This document shows positions 62,610 to 64,000 of a DNA stretch of 64,000 nt, in pieces. The notes beneath the pieces were generated by a model. It saw nothing but the letters and a program-made list of their open reading frames with translations, made no database searches and was not told the origin of the DNA. Source of the stretch: Oscillospiraceae bacterium. GTDB taxonomy: Bacteria; Bacillota; Clostridia; Oscillospirales; Ruminococcaceae. Positions within the stretch are counted from its first letter, which is position 1. Each line of letters begins with the position of its first letter. The DNA is taken from assembly GCA_021199795.1 (NCBI GenBank), contig JAJQHJ010000004.1, positions 262,975 to 326,974 on the forward strand, given 5' to 3'. The translations under genes and the position numbers were made by a program.

Positions 62610-63515
62610 CTAGACGTTAAGATGTTTGCGTGTCGAGAACACTGTTCCTATTGCAGAGATCACGACTCCTGCGACGAGGTAGGCTATGGCGGTTATGAGG
62701 GCGATGTCTGACCATTCAACGAGTCCGTTCACGCCGAATATCGTCCATATCTCAAAGTCCTCAGAGAGGGTGTCGTATACGTTGACATAGGCGAGCCAGG
62801 TGAGCCCATAGGCTAAGACACTTGACAGCGCGCCTAAGACCACTCCCTCAACAAAGAACGGGATTCTTATGAAGCTCTTCGATGCTCCGACATAGCGCAT
62901 GATGTTAATCTCGCGCCGTCTGGCATAGACGCTGGTTCTCGTGGTGTTGGATATGATAACGAAGCAGACGACAATGAGAGCCGCCGTGAGTGCTGTGAAG
63001 AGCACTCCTGCGATGTTTCTTATGCTTATTAAGATGCTTGCAAAGTCGGTTGATGCCGAAACGCTCTCGACTGACTGCAACGCTTCAATCTCCTCAACCG
63101 TTTCATCAAGAAGAGTGATGTCGGAAACCCGGCACTTGTATGAGTCGGGGAGGGGATTGTCCTGGATGAGCACAAACAGGCTCTTCTCCTCGTCGGTCAT
63201 GTCCTCCTGCATCGATTCCCAGGCTTCTTCTTTTGAATAGAAAGTAACCTCGAAGATGTTGTCATTTGCGGCGAGCTGCTCGCCGAGGAGGGTGACATTG
63301 TTGTCAGGAGTTCCGTCCTCAATTATGACTACTACCTCGTTCTTGTCCTCGATCGCGCCGATCATTTCGTTGATGTTGACTCCTAGGAGAACCGAAACGC
63401 CGACCATCAGAAGAGATATAGTGATGATGCAAAGCGAGGCGAACGAGTTGATTCTGTTGTACCATATACCTCTGAATCCCTGACCCACGAGGTATTTAAC
63501 GCTATTAGGCCTCAT
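62610..63515 (-). CDS. ftsX: Cell division protein FtsX
   Basis: A 301-residue membrane protein with four helices: one near residues 20-46 (INSFASLCIITISLLMVGVSVLLG) and three in the C-terminal half (about 172-196, 222-244, 270-292). The large extracellular loop (about 47-165) recruits the hydrolase. VYARRREINIMRYVGAS is the conserved cytoplasmic region that contacts FtsE. Its start overlaps the end of ftsE by 11 bp. With FtsE it couples ATP hydrolysis inside to wall cutting outside via the coiled-coil M23 protein next to it. Confidence 0.95.
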   Translation of the reverse strand: MRPNSVKYLVGQGFRGIWYNRINSFASLCIITISLLMVGVSVLLGVNINEMIGAIEDKNEVVVIIEDGTPDNNVTLLGEQLAANDNIFEVTFYSKEEAWESMQEDMTDEEKSLFVLIQDNPLPDSYKCRVSDITLLDETVEEIEALQSVESVSASTDFASILISIRNIAGVLFTALTAALIVVCFVIISNTTRTSVYARRREINIMRYVGASKSFIRIPFFVEGVVLGALSSVLAYGLTWLAYVNVYDTLSEDFEIWTIFGVNGLVEWSDIALITAIAYLVAGVVISAIGTVFSTRKHLNV

Positions 63516-64000
63516 CTGCGCCTCCTATGACTTCATCAAAGACAATCTCGCCGGTGTTGATATTAATGATTCTGCCGCCGAAGTAGCGGACAAGGTCGTG
63601 CTGGTGGGTGACCATGAGTACAGTAGTCCCGCAGGCGTTGATGCCTTTGAGCAGATCTACTATCTCAAAGCTCCTTGCCGGGTCGACATTTCCTGTTGGC
63701 TCATCGGCGATGATGAGCTGGGGGTCGTTGACAAGTGCACGTGCAAGAGCAACTCTCTGCTGCTCGCCGCCTGAAAGGTCATTAGGATAGGACTTGGCTT
63801 TCTGCGCAAGACCTACAAGGCTGATGACATAGGGGACACGTGAGCGGATATATTTTGTCGGTGCGTCAATTGCTCTCAAGGCAAAAGCGACGTTGTCGTA
63901 TACTGTCAGGTTCGGAATAAGCCGGAAGTCCTGGAATACAACACCGATGGTGCGTCGAAGCTCAGGAACCTTACGAGGCTTCAATTTTCCAAGGTCGAAG
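63505..64000 (-). CDS. ftsE: Cell division ATP-binding protein FtsE, N-terminus outside window
   Basis: Only the C-terminal 165 residues lie in the window; the frame is open at the right edge. Visible: ELRRTIGVVFQDFRLIPNLTVYDNVA (Q-loop), the signature LSGGEQQRVALARALVNDP, Walker B LIIADEPTGNVDP, and H-loop VTHQHD. Walker A is beyond the edge. Overlaps ftsX by 11 bp, the universal ftsEX order. It supplies ATPase activity for FtsX-driven control of peptidoglycan hydrolases. Confidence 0.96.
   Translation of the reverse strand, partial: FDLGKLKPRKVPELRRTIGVVFQDFRLIPNLTVYDNVAFALRAIDAPTKYIRSRVPYVISLVGLAQKAKSYPNDLSGGEQQRVALARALVNDPQLIIADEPTGNVDPARSFEIVDLLKGINACGTTVLMVTHQHDLVRYFGGRIININTGEIVFDEVIGGADEA

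Overview
This 64 kb window looks like chromosomal DNA of a low-to-mid GC Gram-positive bacterium of class Clostridia, most likely Oscillospiraceae/Ruminococcaceae. The grounds are SpoVG and an AbrB/SpoVT-type fragment, frequent TTG and GTG starts behind strong AGGAGG-type ribosome binding sites, TTGACA-17-TATAAT promoters almost everywhere, a queT gene behind a preQ1-type riboswitch, lipoprotein-type glycoside hydrolases, and CxxC-repeat surface proteins of the kind common in gut and rumen Clostridia. Species cannot be named from the sequence.

Layout. 1-9981 is an accessory region: the 3' part of a CxxC-repeat surface protein, an orphan tnpV, a truncated GIY-YIG gene, an AlbA_2/ATPase-type regulator with a THQD repeat, a broken AbrB gene, an unrecognised 390-residue protein, a small HD-type (p)ppGpp hydrolase, an internally deleted second tnpV copy, a DUF4143 ATPase, and a secreted transglutaminase-like protein with the same 38-residue CxxC repeats as the first gene. 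10-17.2 kb holds a GH95 fucosidase-type lipoprotein, a small unknown, a RhuM-Fic fusion, a DUF5696-like glycosidase and a YhcG-type nuclease. 17.2-24.9 kb holds a candidate structured RNA and leader peptide ahead of rny, then a GNAT, mreCD, a second DUF4143 ATPase, a class Ic aminotransferase and an MscS channel. 25.8-34 kb is an oligopeptide ABC transporter operon (oppABCDF) whose two ATPases carry unusual extra parts. 34-43 kb holds an ApbE-like membrane protein, higBA, serC-serA, tRNA-Pro(CGG), a MATE exporter, a GH26-like hydrolase, a thioesterase and a DUF4349 lipoprotein. 43.9-51.5 kb is rpoB-rpoC. 51.7-64 kb holds a GH5 lipoprotein, riboswitch-queT, typA, acpP, two Nudix genes, spoVG, murC-lexA and the ftsE-ftsX-M23-S41 cell-division cluster, cut by the right edge.

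Most striking are three unlinked loci (about 25.05-25.36, 43.29-43.60 and 53.67-53.97 kb) with the same plan. Each has a 29-31 residue hydrophobic peptide, an oppositely oriented promoter producing a short RNA antisense to the 3' part of the peptide mRNA, a shared terminator hairpin, and a GNRA-capped hairpin that buries the ribosome binding site. They look like one family of type I toxin-antitoxin modules. A second dispersed theme is a four-copy intergenic palindromic repeat (19.6, 55.9, 59.9 and 60.0 kb).

Working together: mreCD, murC, the ftsEX cluster and spoVG serve envelope growth and division. The Opp transporter and the secreted or lipid-anchored hydrolases (GH95, GH5, GH26-like, DUF5696-like) fit a peptide- and glycan-scavenging gut lifestyle. 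rpoBC, rny, typA and lexA are core information-processing genes.
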